A stretch of DNA of 64,000 bases, from NCBI RefSeq assembly GCF_027474525.2, contig NZ_CP114882.2, forward strand, positions 310,001 to 374,000. Direction: 5' to 3'. Origin of the DNA: Flavobacterium lacustre. GTDB taxonomy: Bacteria; Bacteroidota; Bacteroidia; Flavobacteriales; Flavobacteriaceae. Each line of letters begins with the position of its first letter. The first letter of the stretch is position 1. The translations under genes and the position numbers were made by a program. The notes under the pieces are model-generated. The model was given only the letters and a program-made list of their open reading frames with translations, ran no database searches and was not told the DNA's origin. Shown here in pieces: positions 18,468 through 27,194 of this stretch.

Positions 18468-19088
18468 TTATAATTTTATATTCTGATTAAAATCTTTTTC
18501 GCTTTCAATTACTTTGCCTTCATATTGTAATTTCCAACCCATAGTATTAGTCAAAATCAATATTTTAGATAACTCACTGATTAAACGATTTTGAGCATTC
18601 GATTTTAAGGAAGATTTTTCTATTTTCTTTGCCAGATTCGCTTTAACCGATTTGTTTATTTTGTTGTAGTCATCTCCCGTAAACGGATTGAGTTTGCTTT
18701 GTTCTACATCATAAAACTGAATATCGGGACTGATTTTAATTTCTTCTTTTGGAATACTTAATATTGTAATCGTTTTGTTTTTCTCGTCGATATCATATTT
18801 CATTTGATGCAAATCATACGACACAGTCACATCAGCATTGACAACAATTAATGCTTTTTTCTCGAAAGAAAGAATATCCATCAGGTATTTTTGCTGATTC
18901 TTATACGTTACTACTTCGGAGAAATGGCCTTCGGTAACCACTAATTTTCCCACATTAACAATTTGCTGCTGAATAAGATTCGTATTGTAATTTAAATCCG
19001 AATCCTCTTCTTTTTTGAAATCACAATATTTAAATGCTAAGACGACCGCTATTATTACTCCAACAAAAACTAAAATCCTTTTTTGCAT
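18468..19088 (-). CDS. DUF4230 protein
   Basis: The 206-residue protein has one N-terminal membrane span (ILVFVGVIIAVVLAFKY) and a soluble domain with VVTEGHFSEVVTYKNQQKY near residue 50 and a long helical C-terminal part. This matches DUF4230, a family of membrane-anchored proteins of unknown function. It starts 2 bases after the GSCFA gene ends and is certainly cotranscribed with it. Confidence 0.8.
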   Translation of the reverse strand: MQKRILVFVGVIIAVVLAFKYCDFKKEEDSDLNYNTNLIQQQIVNVGKLVVTEGHFSEVVTYKNQQKYLMDILSFEKKALIVVNADVTVSYDLHQMKYDIDEKNKTITILSIPKEEIKISPDIQFYDVEQSKLNPFTGDDYNKINKSVKANLAKKIEKSSLKSNAQNRLISELSKILILTNTMGWKLQYEGKVIESEKDFNQNIKL

Positions 19089-19090
19089 AA

Positions 19091-20041
19091 TTAAAATTTC
19101 ATAAATGAATACTGAAACTGTAAGTTAGTCATTTTTTGTTTCAATTTGGATTCAAATTTGAAGTGACTTTCAGAATTTGGATTAAATGGTTTATGCGACA
19201 AACTTTTCTGAATACTGTCGACCTGCTCCATAACCGGGAAATCGCTTTCTGCAATCGTACTTTCCTTGAATTTAGACCAAATGTAATCAATGGCTACTGC
19301 ACTTGGATGCAACATATCCTCGGCATAAAATCGATAATCGCGAAGTTCGTCCATCATGATTTCGTAGCTGGAAAAATAATTAACAGCGGGTAATTGAGGC
19401 TTAATGGCATCATGAATTGCTGTAATTAAATGAGATTTACTTCTTTGATTTTCGACAAAACCATCTTTGAGATGACGAACTGGTGAAACAGTAAAAATAA
19501 AATTACAATCCGGATTAATTTTTTGGATTAAATCAATGGTATTTTTAATAGAATTCCCAATTGTTTCCACCGACAAAATTTCTTTTTGAAATTGATTTTG
19601 TGGCAATTTATGGCAATTGGCAACGATAGTGTTACTTTCAAAATTGCGATATACCCAAGATGTTCCAAAAGTGATAATAACATGAGAAGCCTGGAATAGT
19701 TGGATTAATGAACGTTTTAAAATAACGTTCAAATTTTCAAGAAATTCTTCTTTATTTGCATTGCTCAAATCAGAATGAACCTCAAAACAATGCCAGCGTT
19801 CATTATGAAAAAAAATATCTTTTTCCGTAAAAAAAACTTGATTCACAATACGATAAATCAGTTTTTCAATCGAAACAGGATTAAAAATAATTCCGAAAGG
19901 ATTTACCGAATTCTGAAATTTATAATACTCGAATTTCTCCGCCATATTAACCGCAAAACAAGAGCCCAAAGAAACAATTTTAGAATTGTAATCTATAGGA
20001 TTTAAATTTTGGGGAATAGGAATTTGAGTTCTAAAATTCAT
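19091..20041 (-). CDS. GSCFA-domain protein
   Basis: The 316-residue protein contains the eponymous motif SLGSCFAVNMAEKF near residue 30. Later SGNH-hydrolase-like blocks are VIITFGTSWVYRN near residue 121 and DMLHPSAVAIDYIW near residue 240. The family is predicted to be SGNH-like hydrolases or acyltransferases; the substrate is unknown. It is the first gene of a two-gene unit with the DUF4230 protein. Confidence 0.88.
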   Translation of the reverse strand: MNFRTQIPIPQNLNPIDYNSKIVSLGSCFAVNMAEKFEYYKFQNSVNPFGIIFNPVSIEKLIYRIVNQVFFTEKDIFFHNERWHCFEVHSDLSNANKEEFLENLNVILKRSLIQLFQASHVIITFGTSWVYRNFESNTIVANCHKLPQNQFQKEILSVETIGNSIKNTIDLIQKINPDCNFIFTVSPVRHLKDGFVENQRSKSHLITAIHDAIKPQLPAVNYFSSYEIMMDELRDYRFYAEDMLHPSAVAIDYIWSKFKESTIAESDFPVMEQVDSIQKSLSHKPFNPNSESHFKFESKLKQKMTNLQFQYSFMKF

Positions 20042-20068
20042 CTTTATTTTTTGCTAATATTAAAAAAA

Positions 20069-20158
20069 TCTCGCAAAGTCACAGCGTCACAAAGCTACAG
20101 TTAATGGATATTATAAAAATTCACACAAACACTTTGCATCTTCTGAGTCTTTGCGAGA
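20069..20158. repeat. REP-like imperfect palindrome
   Basis: TCTCGCAAAG at 20069-20078 is exactly mirrored by CTTTGCGAGA at 20149-20158. The inward sequences (CACAG, CACAAAG) also match imperfectly. The element fills the gap between alaS and the GSCFA gene. Similar CGCAAAG-type palindromes are dispersed in flavobacterial genomes as I recall; copy number was not checked. Confidence 0.6.
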
Positions 20159-20181
20159 CTACTATTTAAGAGCTTCGCTAT

Positions 20182-22818
20182 CTATTTTAAAAAGTCGACG
20201 GCTTTAGTCAAAGCTTCCTGAATTCCTTCAGCGTTTTTACCTCCGGCAGTAGCAAAGAACGGCTGTCCTCCTCCTCCACCTTGAATATATTTTCCTAATT
20301 CGCGAACAACTTGACCGGCATTCAATCCTTTTTCGGCAACTAATTCTTTAGAAATATAACACGTTAACATTGGTTTTCCTTCTTCGGCTGTAGCCAAAAC
20401 TAAAAACAAGTTATTCCCTAAATTACCTAACTCATAAGCTAAATCTTTTGCTCCTTCCGGATTTAAATCGACTTGTTTGGCTAAGAATTGCACGCCGTTT
20501 ATTTCCTGAATTTCAGCAATTAAACTCGCTTTCAAATTTTTGACTTTATCTTTTACCAAAGCTTCTATTTGTTTCGCCAATTTGGTATTTTCTTCTTGCA
20601 TCGAATGAACGGCTTTCAGAATATCCTGAGGATTTTTCAAGGCTAATTTTACTTCATTCAATGTGTTTTCATACGAAGCAAAATGTGCTTTTACGGCATC
20701 ACTTGTAATCGCTTCGATACGACGAATTCCTGCAGCAACCGCTCCTTCTGAAACGATTTTGAAATGCCAGATTTCAGCTGTATTTTTCACGTGAATTCCA
20801 CCGCATAATTCCATGCTTTCGCCAAATTTAATCGCGCGAACCTCATCGCCATATTTCTCTCCAAAAAGCGCCATTGCTCCTTCTTGAACTGCTTGCGCAA
20901 AAGGAATATTTCTTCTTTCAATAAGTGGTAATTGCTCTTGAATTCTTGCATTTACAAAATCTTCCACTTGTTGCAATTCGGTTTCCGTCATTTTAGCAAA
21001 ATGTGAAAAGTCAAAACGCAAATAGTTTGGATTTACTAACGAACCTTTTTGTTCTACGTGAGTTCCAAGAATACTTCTCAATGCTTGGTGCATCAAGTGC
21101 GTAGCCGAGTGATTTCTGGAAGATAAACTTCTCAAATCCTGATTCACTTTAGCCACAAAACCAGCGTTAACATTCTCTGGTAATTGTTTTGCAAAATGCA
21201 AAATCAGGTTATTTTCTTTTTTAGTATCGATGATTTCAATAGTTTCATTTGCAGAAACCAACGTTCCTTTATCACCAACTTGACCTCCACCTTCTGGATA
21301 GAATGGCGTGTTATCTAAAACGATTTGGTATAAAATCCCATCTTTTTTACTGTCCACTTTACGGATGCGAGTGATTTTCACGTCACTTTCAGTTTGATCG
21401 TAGCCTACGAATGTTTCTACATTTCCGGGAATCAACACAGACCAATCTTCGGTAGAAACTTCTGATGCAGCACGGGAACGCGCTTTTTGATCTTGCATTG
21501 CAGCGTTAAAACCAGCTTCGTCCAATTCGAATCCTTTTTCTCTCAGGATTAAAGCTGTTAAGTCAATTGGAAATCCGAAAGTATCATACAATTCAAATGC
21601 TTTTGCTCCTGAAACGGTTGAACCTTTGGTTTCGGCAACTACATTTTCTAATAATTGCAATCCTTGGTCTAATGTTCTCAAAAAAGAGGATTCTTCTTCA
21701 CGAATTACATTCGTAACCAATTGCTGTTGCGATTTGATTTCCGGGAAAAATTCACCCATTTGATTCGCCAAAACAGCAACCAATTGATTGATGAAAGGTT
21801 CTTTGATATTCAAGAACGTAAATCCGTAACGAATGGCACGACGCAAAATTCTACGAATTACATAACCAGCACCTGTGTTTGAAGGCAATTGTCCGTCGGC
21901 AATAGCAAAAGCCACTGCACGAACGTGATCGACCACTACACGAATGGCGATATTAGTTTTGTTTTGCTCTTCGCTGATATTTAAAACTTCGTTTGAAGTA
22001 TATTTTAATCCTGTAATTTGCTCTACTTTTTCAATAAGTGGCGTAAAAACATCGGTGTCATAATTCGAAGTTTTTCCTTGTAATGCCATACACAAACGTT
22101 CGAAACCCATTCCGGTATCCACGTGTTGCGCTGGTAATTTTTCTAAAGAACCATCGGCTTTACGGTTGAACTCCATGAATACATTGTTCCAAATTTCCAC
22201 TACTTGCGGATGGTCATTGTTTACTAAACTTTTTCCTGAAACTAAAGCTTTTTCTTCTTCTGGGCGTAAATCAACGTGAATTTCTGAACAAGGTCCACAA
22301 GGCCCTTGGTCTCCCATTTCCCAGAAATTGTCTTTCTTGTTTCCAAGAATGATTCGGTCTTCGTCAATCAATTCCTTCCAAATATCCCAAGCTTCTTGAT
22401 CAAAAGGTACGTTTTCATCCGGATTTCCTTCGAAAACGGAAACGTATAAATTTTCCTTTGGAATTTTATAGACTTCTGTCAAAAGTTGCCAAGCCCAGTT
22501 GATGGCTTCTTTTTTGAAATAATCACCAAAAGACCAGTTTCCAAGCATTTCAAACATGGTGTGGTGGTAGGTATCAAAACCTACATCTTCCAGATCATTA
22601 TGTTTTCCTGAAACACGAAGACATTTTTGCGTATCGGCAATTCTATTGCTTTTTGGTGTGGCATTCCCTAGAAAATATTCTTTGAATTGGGCCATTCCTG
22701 AGTTGTTGAACATCAGTGTTGGATCATCTTTAAGAACTATGGGCGCCGATGGAACGATTAAATGTCCATTTGATGCGAAAAAATCCAGAAATTGTTTACG
22801 TACGTCTTGTGATTTCAT
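20182..22818 (-). CDS. alaS: Alanyl-tRNA synthetase
   Basis: The 878-residue enzyme charges tRNA-Ala. The class II core opens with [13 protein letters not shown] and has [19 protein letters not shown], followed by [18 protein letters not shown]. The editing domain carries the zinc motif [14 protein letters not shown] near residue 565 and [11 protein letters not shown] near residue 668. The C-terminal part contains [14 protein letters not shown]. Length and order are normal. A long hairpin lies in its presumed 5' leader. Confidence 0.98.
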   Translation of the reverse strand: MKSQDVRKQFLDFFASNGHLIVPSAPIVLKDDPTLMFNNSGMAQFKEYFLGNATPKSNRIADTQKCLRVSGKHNDLEDVGFDTYHHTMFEMLGNWSFGDYFKKEAINWAWQLLTEVYKIPKENLYVSVFEGNPDENVPFDQEAWDIWKELIDEDRIILGNKKDNFWEMGDQGPCGPCSEIHVDLRPEEEKALVSGKSLVNNDHPQVVEIWNNVFMEFNRKADGSLEKLPAQHVDTGMGFERLCMALQGKTSNYDTDVFTPLIEKVEQITGLKYTSNEVLNISEEQNKTNIAIRVVVDHVRAVAFAIADGQLPSNTGAGYVIRRILRRAIRYGFTFLNIKEPFINQLVAVLANQMGEFFPEIKSQQQLVTNVIREEESSFLRTLDQGLQLLENVVAETKGSTVSGAKAFELYDTFGFPIDLTALILREKGFELDEAGFNAAMQDQKARSRAASEVSTEDWSVLIPGNVETFVGYDQTESDVKITRIRKVDSKKDGILYQIVLDNTPFYPEGGGQVGDKGTLVSANETIEIIDTKKENNLILHFAKQLPENVNAGFVAKVNQDLRSLSSRNHSATHLMHQALRSILGTHVEQKGSLVNPNYLRFDFSHFAKMTETELQQVEDFVNARIQEQLPLIERRNIPFAQAVQEGAMALFGEKYGDEVRAIKFGESMELCGGIHVKNTAEIWHFKIVSEGAVAAGIRRIEAITSDAVKAHFASYENTLNEVKLALKNPQDILKAVHSMQEENTKLAKQIEALVKDKVKNLKASLIAEIQEINGVQFLAKQVDLNPEGAKDLAYELGNLGNNLFLVLATAEEGKPMLTCYISKELVAEKGLNAGQVVRELGKYIQGGGGGQPFFATAGGKNAEGIQEALTKAVDFLK

Positions 22819-22838
22819 TTTTATTGTTTGTTCGGTTA

Positions 22839-22893
22839 TTGGTTAATTTGGTTAATCGGCTGCATCGCATAAACGAATAACCAAATTAACGAA
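22839..22893. repeat. Inverted repeat in the alaS 5' region
   Basis: Two 20-base arms (22839-22858 and 22874-22893) match at 18 of 20 positions as an inverted repeat, with a 15-base loop. On the minus strand this stem lies 21-75 bases upstream of alaS, probably in its leader RNA. It could be a regulatory hairpin or another intergenic repeat; no T-box features are visible. Confidence 0.5.
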
Positions 22894-22904
22894 TTAACAT
22901 TTTT

Positions 22905-23046
22905 TTGCCCCAGATAAAAGTGAAAAGCTTCGAGATTTATAAATTTATTTTTTCTTGAGGTGGCAGAGCGACCGGAGGAAGCTCCTGCTGGCTCATTAGA
23001 AAAAAAGATTTATAAACGAGAACTTGTAACGAATAGCTGGAATAGG
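22905..23046 (-). repeat. Dispersed hairpin repeat, copy 1 (larger core)
   Basis: Read on the minus strand, the element begins with GCTATTCGTT and ends with CACTTTTATCTGGGGC. The same end motifs occur in the element at 32611-32706. Between them lies a large variable hairpin: AT-rich arms around TTTATAAAT enclose a GC-rich inner stem, GGAG-GAAG-CTCC. The element fills the gap between alaS and the divergent M23 peptidase gene. I see no coding potential in it. Confidence 0.55.
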
Positions 23047-23152
23047 CACATTATTTTATTTATTATTGAAAAAAGCATGCAACAAATGAAACATTTATTA
23101 AATTTGTTCGTCTAACACTTTTACAGTGTGCAAAAATAGGGTATTTTAAAAT

Positions 23153-24130
23153 ATGTCGAAAGTAAAATATTATTACGATTCCGAAAATTTAGCGTATCGA
23201 AAAATAATTACACGAAAAACAAAGAAATTTGGTTTCGCTGCCTTGTTTTTATTGGCTTCGGCTTTGTTTGGATTCATCTGTTTTATTGTTTTGTTAAACA
23301 CTCCTTATTTTGAAACTCCAAAAGATCGATTGCAAGCACGTGAAATTGACAATTTGAAATTGAATTATGCTATTTTGGAAAAAAAAATGGATCAGCTTGA
23401 TGCTGTTTTAGAAGACATTGAAGATCGGGATAATAATTTGTACCGCGTTTATTTTAATACAGCGGCAATTGCAAAAGAGGAACGCAAATCCGGTTTTTCT
23501 GGCGACAACAGATATGTAGCGTTACAAGGATATGACAATTCGCAACTGGTAATTAATACCACCAAAAGAGTAGATATATTGAGTAAGGAATTGGCCATTC
23601 AATCAAAATCATTGGATGCCATTTTAAAATTAGCAGAAGCAAAAAATGACTTATTAGCAGCTATTCCTGCCATTCAGCCAGTACGAAACGAAAATTTAAA
23701 ACGCATGGCATCTGGTTTTGGATACCGTTCTGATCCTTTTACAAAAGCGCGAAAAATGCATGAAGGCATGGATTTTACAGCAAAAACGGGAACTCCTATT
23801 TTTGCGACAGGTGATGGAGTGGTGTCGAAAGCTGATAATACAGTGTCAGGTTTTGGAAATCATATTGTAATTCGGCATGGATTTGGATACGAAACTTTAT
23901 ATGCCCATTTGAGCAAATACAAAGCCCGAGCGGGACAACGTGTGAAACGAGGCGACATTATAGGATATATAGGAAGTACCGGGAGATCGGAAGGGCCGCA
24001 TTTACATTATGAAGTACATAAAGATGGAAAAGTGGTGAATCCGCTTAATTTTTATTACGGAAATATTTCGGCAATTGAGTATGTTGCTATTTCGAAATTG
24101 GCTAACCAAGAAAATCAATCATTAGACTAA
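23153..24130 (+). CDS. M23 family metallopeptidase
   Basis: The 325-residue protein has one membrane span near residues 26-48, a coiled-coil region (residues 60-110) and a C-terminal LytM/M23 domain. The zinc ligands are visible in HEGMDFTAKTGTP (HxxxD) and GPHLHYEVHKDG (HxH). Such enzymes cut peptide cross-links in peptidoglycan; the coiled coil suggests a septal or regulated role. Its stop overlaps the MerR gene start as TAATG, so the two are coupled. Confidence 0.93.
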   Translation: MSKVKYYYDSENLAYRKIITRKTKKFGFAALFLLASALFGFICFIVLLNTPYFETPKDRLQAREIDNLKLNYAILEKKMDQLDAVLEDIEDRDNNLYRVYFNTAAIAKEERKSGFSGDNRYVALQGYDNSQLVINTTKRVDILSKELAIQSKSLDAILKLAEAKNDLLAAIPAIQPVRNENLKRMASGFGYRSDPFTKARKMHEGMDFTAKTGTPIFATGDGVVSKADNTVSGFGNHIVIRHGFGYETLYAHLSKYKARAGQRVKRGDIIGYIGSTGRSEGPHLHYEVHKDGKVVNPLNFYYGNISAIEYVAISKLANQENQSLD

Positions 24131-24462
24131 TGCATATAGAATTATCCGCAGAGAAAAGATATTACAGTATAGGCGAAGTGGCCAAAGCATTTGATGTAAA
24201 CGCTTCCTTGATTCGTTTTTGGGACAATGAATTTGATATTCTGAAACCAAAAAAGAATGCCAAAGGAAACCGTATGTTTACGCCGGAAGATATCAAGAAT
24301 TTACAATTGATTTTTCATCTGGTAAAAGAAAGAGGTTTTACGCTGGAAGGTGCCAAAACCCATTTAAAAGAAGGACAAAAAAAGACGTTAGATAAATTTG
24401 AGATTATCAGCAAACTGGAATCAATACGAGTACAATTAACAAATATTAAAAATCAACTTTAA
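24130..24462 (+). CDS. MerR-family transcriptional regulator
   Basis: The 110-residue protein opens with the MerR helix-turn-helix (YYSIGEVAKAFDVNASLIRF) and the wing RMFTPEDIKNLQLIFHLVKE, followed by a short dimerisation helix. It has no effector domain and no metal-binding cysteines. It is translationally coupled to the M23 peptidase and followed 12 bases later by lemA. This peptidase-MerR-LemA-TPM order suggests one envelope-related operon. Confidence 0.9.
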   Translation: MHIELSAEKRYYSIGEVAKAFDVNASLIRFWDNEFDILKPKKNAKGNRMFTPEDIKNLQLIFHLVKERGFTLEGAKTHLKEGQKKTLDKFEIISKLESIRVQLTNIKNQL

Positions 24463-24474
24463 AATTAAATAAAC

Positions 24475-25056
24475 ATGAAAAGATTTTTGCCTTGGATTAT
24501 CGGAATTGGATTAGTCATTATCGTTGCTTTTTGGGTGATGGGCTTAAAAAATACTGCCTTAAAACACAACCAAGCAGTAGGAAAAGAGTGGGGAAATGTT
24601 GATGCTGCTTACCAAAGAAGAAATGATTTGATTGGTAATCTTGTTAATACGGTCAAAGGTGCAGCTGATTTTGAAAAAAGCACACTGACTGCTGTAATTG
24701 AAGCCAGAGCAAAAGCGACATCAGTAACGGTAGACCCAACAAACATTTCACCGGAGCAATTAACTCAATTTCAACAAGCACAATCTGGATTATCATCTTC
24801 ATTGTCACGATTATTAGTGAGTGTTGAAAGATATCCTGAATTAAAAGCGAACGCCAATTTCTTGAAATTACAAGACGAATTAGCCAGCACAGAAAATCAG
24901 ATTTTAACCGCCAGAACGCGTTTTAACGAATCGGTTGAAATCTATAATGGTTATGTTTTAGGAATGCCACAAAGCTTTTTCTTAGGTAGTTATAAAGAAA
25001 AACCATTTTTCAAATCTGTTGAAGGAGCTGATAAACCCGTTGAAGTAAAATTCTAA
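24475..25056 (+). CDS. lemA: LemA family protein
   Basis: The 193-residue protein has an N-terminal membrane span (WIIGIGLVIIVAFWVMGL) and the LemA helical core: EWGNVDAAYQRRNDLIGNL, then VKGAADFEKSTLTAVIEARA and the closing RFNESVEIYNGYVLGMP. LemA proteins form membrane-linked helical bundles of unclear function. They are often encoded with TPM-domain proteins, as here. Confidence 0.92.
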   Translation: MKRFLPWIIGIGLVIIVAFWVMGLKNTALKHNQAVGKEWGNVDAAYQRRNDLIGNLVNTVKGAADFEKSTLTAVIEARAKATSVTVDPTNISPEQLTQFQQAQSGLSSSLSRLLVSVERYPELKANANFLKLQDELASTENQILTARTRFNESVEIYNGYVLGMPQSFFLGSYKEKPFFKSVEGADKPVEVKF

Positions 25057-25062
25057 AAAAAC

Positions 25063-25135
25063 AACCCTAAAGTTCACAAAGCCATTACCAGAATCACTAA
25101 AAGTGACTACTGAAAACTTTGTGAACTTTATGGTT
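25063..25135. repeat. Palindromic intergenic repeat between lemA and the TPM gene
   Basis: Two 19-base arms (25063-25081 and 25117-25135) match as an inverted repeat at 18 of 19 positions. An inner palindrome, TCACT-AAA-AGTGA, lies between them. The element separates lemA from the first TPM gene and could act as a transcript-stabilising or attenuating hairpin. It resembles a REP-type element. Confidence 0.6.
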
Positions 25136-25150
25136 AATAAAAATAAAAGT

Positions 25151-25588
25151 ATGTCAAAAGTAGAAAATTTTTTAACCCAAGAAGAAGAACAAGAAATTGT
25201 TGAAGCTATTCGCGTGGCCGAAAAAAACACTTCTGGCGAGATTAGAATTCACATCGAAAAATCAACTTCTAAAATTCCTTACGAAAGGGCTTTGGAAGTT
25301 TTTCATGAATTAAAAATGGATGAAACACAGCTCCAAAATGGAGTTTTGATTTATCTTGCTGTTGCCGATAAGACTTTTGCAATTTGCGGCGACAAAGGAA
25401 TAAATGATGTTGTCCCTGCTGATTTTTGGGACTGCACCCGTGATGCTATGGTCATACAATTTAAACAAAATCAATACAAACAAGGACTTGTTGATGGAAT
25501 TTTGAAAGCAGGAGAACAACTGAAAAAACATTTTCCTTGGGCATCAGATGACACTAACGAATTATCAAACGAAATCTCAAAAGGATAA
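25151..25588 (+). CDS. TPM-domain protein, short form
   Basis: The 145-residue protein is a stand-alone TPM domain: VEAIRVAEKNTSGEIRIHIE near residue 18, NGVLIYLAVADKTFAICGDKG near residue 68, and a final helical part. It lacks a signal peptide. The ATG at 25151 is preferred because the upstream extension is encoded inside the palindromic repeat. Its stop overlaps the start of the longer TPM gene (TAATG). In this family a photosystem II repair role is known in plants; the bacterial role is unclear. Confidence 0.82.
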   Translation: MSKVENFLTQEEEQEIVEAIRVAEKNTSGEIRIHIEKSTSKIPYERALEVFHELKMDETQLQNGVLIYLAVADKTFAICGDKGINDVVPADFWDCTRDAMVIQFKQNQYKQGLVDGILKAGEQLKKHFPWASDDTNELSNEISKG

Positions 25589-26388
25589 TGATCGTACTAC
25601 AAAAAAATACCCGAATATTCCTGAAATTAATTGTTTGTTTATGCTTTACACAAATTGGTTTTGCACAATTTACTATTCCTGAAAAACCAAGTTTTCAGAC
25701 TTCGGTATATGATTATGCCAAGGTTTTAAGCGAAACTGAAAAAGCACAATTAGAAGAAAAACTCATCAAATATTCTGATTCTACGACCACTCAAATTGTA
25801 GTAATCACTATTGAAAGCCTAAAGAATGAAGACATTGGGATTTTGACTCCAAAATGGGCACAACAATGGGGAATTGGCGGAACAGAACAAAATGACAATG
25901 GGGTTCTTATTTTATTGGCTAAAGCCGAAAGAAAAATATGGATTTCACCCGGATATGGACTTGAAGATCGATTGACCGCTGGAATAGGTGGTGAAATTAC
26001 CCGAAATATTATCATTCCGGAATTTAAAGCTGGAAGTTACTACAAAGGATTAGACAAAGGAACCGATGCTATTATTGATGTTTTTAAAGGAAAATACAAA
26101 GGAGAACGCAAACAGGCAAAGGGAAAAGACTTTCCAATTTTACCACTTATAGTCATTGTTGTTATCCTATTAATCCTTATATCTAAAAATAAAAAAGGCG
26201 GTGGAAACTCCGGTAATTCTGGCGGAGGCGGTCCAAGTTTACTGGACGTAATCATTTTAAGCAACCTTGGAAGAGGCAGCGGAGGTGGATTTGGAGGTTC
26301 TTCGGGAGGAGGATTTGGTGGAGGCGGTTTTGGTGGAGGATTTGGCGGAGGAGGTTTCTCAGGCGGCGGATCTGGAGGAAATTGGTAA
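25588..26388 (+). CDS. TPM-domain membrane protein with Gly-rich tail
   Basis: The 266-residue protein has a signal peptide (LIVCLCFTQIGFAQ), a TPM domain (residues 35-165) with VYDYAKVLSETEKAQLEEKL and DNGVLILLAKAERKIWISPG, one membrane span near residues 185-203, and a C-terminal tail of GGGFGG-type repeats. This is the usual architecture of secreted TPM proteins. It is the last gene of the M23-MerR-LemA-TPM-TPM unit. Confidence 0.9.
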   Translation: MIVLQKNTRIFLKLIVCLCFTQIGFAQFTIPEKPSFQTSVYDYAKVLSETEKAQLEEKLIKYSDSTTTQIVVITIESLKNEDIGILTPKWAQQWGIGGTEQNDNGVLILLAKAERKIWISPGYGLEDRLTAGIGGEITRNIIIPEFKAGSYYKGLDKGTDAIIDVFKGKYKGERKQAKGKDFPILPLIVIVVILLILISKNKKGGGNSGNSGGGGPSLLDVIILSNLGRGSGGGFGGSSGGGFGGGGFGGGFGGGGFSGGGSGGNW

Positions 26389-26449
26389 TTATCACCGACC
26401 ATCAAAGTCAAAAATTAGAGTTCCTTTTAAATTAGAAATAAAAATAGTT

Positions 26450-26457
26450 TATATTTG
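26450..26457 (+). promoter_or_regulatory. -7 promoter box for the second Rrf2 gene
   Basis: TATATTTG matches TAnnTTTG and lies 77 bases before the ATG, after the end of the TPM operon. Confidence 0.45.
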
Positions 26458-26534
26458 TTTTCATTTCGTTAACTAACACATTACGAATGCGCCTAATTTA
26501 AACCTTAGTTTCAATTAACAAATTAATCCAACTA

Positions 26535-26948
26535 ATGCTTTCACATAAAACCAAATACGCTCTTAAAGCATTATTATATTTAGCACAGCAAGAAGAAGGG
26601 CATATTGCCAGAACTATCGAAATTGCGGAGGGAGCTAATATTCCCAAAAAGTTTTTAGAACAAATCTTATTGGATCTAAAGAGAGGTCATTTTGTAGGCA
26701 GTAAACAAGGAAAATACGGCGGTTATTATCTCATAAAATCAAAAAACACCATCACATTAGCCGATATTCATCGATTATTTGACGGTGCAATTGCCTTATT
26801 ACCTTGTGCTTCTTTAAATTTTTATGAACCTTGTTTGGATTGCAAAACAGAGTCTGAATGCGCATTAAGACACGGATTAATAGCCATTAGAGAAAAAACT
26901 TTGGCTGCAATGGAAGGCATTACTATTGCTTCATTAGTAGAAAAATAA
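26535..26948 (+). CDS. Rrf2-family transcriptional regulator (sulfur/cysteine type, inferred)
   Basis: The 137-residue protein has the Rrf2 helix-turn-helix (HKTKYALKALLYLAQQ) and wing (KYGGYYLIKS). Four cysteines near the C-terminus (91, 100, 103 and 109) are spaced unlike the NsrR/IscR pattern. It directly precedes a promoter palindrome, a leader ORF ending in two Cys codons and a TonB receptor. This layout suggests a CymR-like sensor of cysteine or sulfide status, which is inference. Confidence 0.88.
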   Translation: MLSHKTKYALKALLYLAQQEEGHIARTIEIAEGANIPKKFLEQILLDLKRGHFVGSKQGKYGGYYLIKSKNTITLADIHRLFDGAIALLPCASLNFYEPCLDCKTESECALRHGLIAIREKTLAAMEGITIASLVEK

Positions 26949-26965
26949 AATATTTATCTTAATAC

Positions 26966-26982
26966 TCTATTACTTTAATAGA
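26966..26982. promoter_or_regulatory. Palindromic operator candidate upstream of the TonB receptor
   Basis: TCTATTA-CTT-TAATAGA is a perfect 7-3-7 palindrome. It ends 7 bases before the -7 box of the receptor promoter, over the -33 region. Placement just after the Rrf2 gene makes it a good operator for that protein. Confidence 0.55.
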
Positions 26983-26989
26983 ATTTATA

Positions 26990-26997
26990 TATATTTG
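26990..26997 (+). promoter_or_regulatory. -7 promoter box for the leader and TonB receptor
   Basis: TATATTTG matches TAnnTTTG. Transcription would begin near 27004, giving a leader RNA of about 190 bases that contains the short Cys-ending ORF. Confidence 0.55.
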
Positions 26998-27040
26998 CAT
27001 TCGAATTTAACGCACTATTAACAATCTAAAATTTAGACGT

Positions 27041-27145
27041 ATGAAAACGTATCGAAGTAAGTCATTTGTATCTAATGCACTATCTCAAAAGAAAAATCTA
27101 ATTACCATTGAAAAACAAAGCAATAAAATAATGTGCATGTGTTAG
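27041..27145 (+). CDS. Putative cysteine-sensing leader peptide (34 aa)
   Basis: This ORF starts with ATG about 37 bases after the predicted transcription start and encodes 34 residues ending KIMCMC, with TGC and TGT codons just before the TAG. It has no signal peptide or membrane span. Short ORFs ending in regulatory codons just before a structural gene are the hallmark of attenuation leaders, and poly-cysteine leaders are known in actinobacteria. A six-base complement, ATGCAC at 27075-27080 and GTGCAT at 27133-27138, could form a stem that ribosome position would alter. The function is inferred. Confidence 0.6.
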   Translation: MKTYRSKSFVSNALSQKKNLITIEKQSNKIMCMC

Positions 27146-27194
27146 TTAAAAAATTTGATTTTAATTCTACTAATTACATATATCATACATAACA

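Noticed and set aside
26229..26385. Short tandem GGN-rich repeats that might suggest a CRISPR or minisatellite
   Set aside because: They are codons of the Gly-rich TPM tail, not spaced repeats; no CRISPR or cas gene is present.
26040..26411. Proline-rich minus-strand ORF of 123 codons
   Set aside because: It is the antisense of the Gly-rich tail of the TPM protein; the composition is fully explained by the GGN codons on the other strand.
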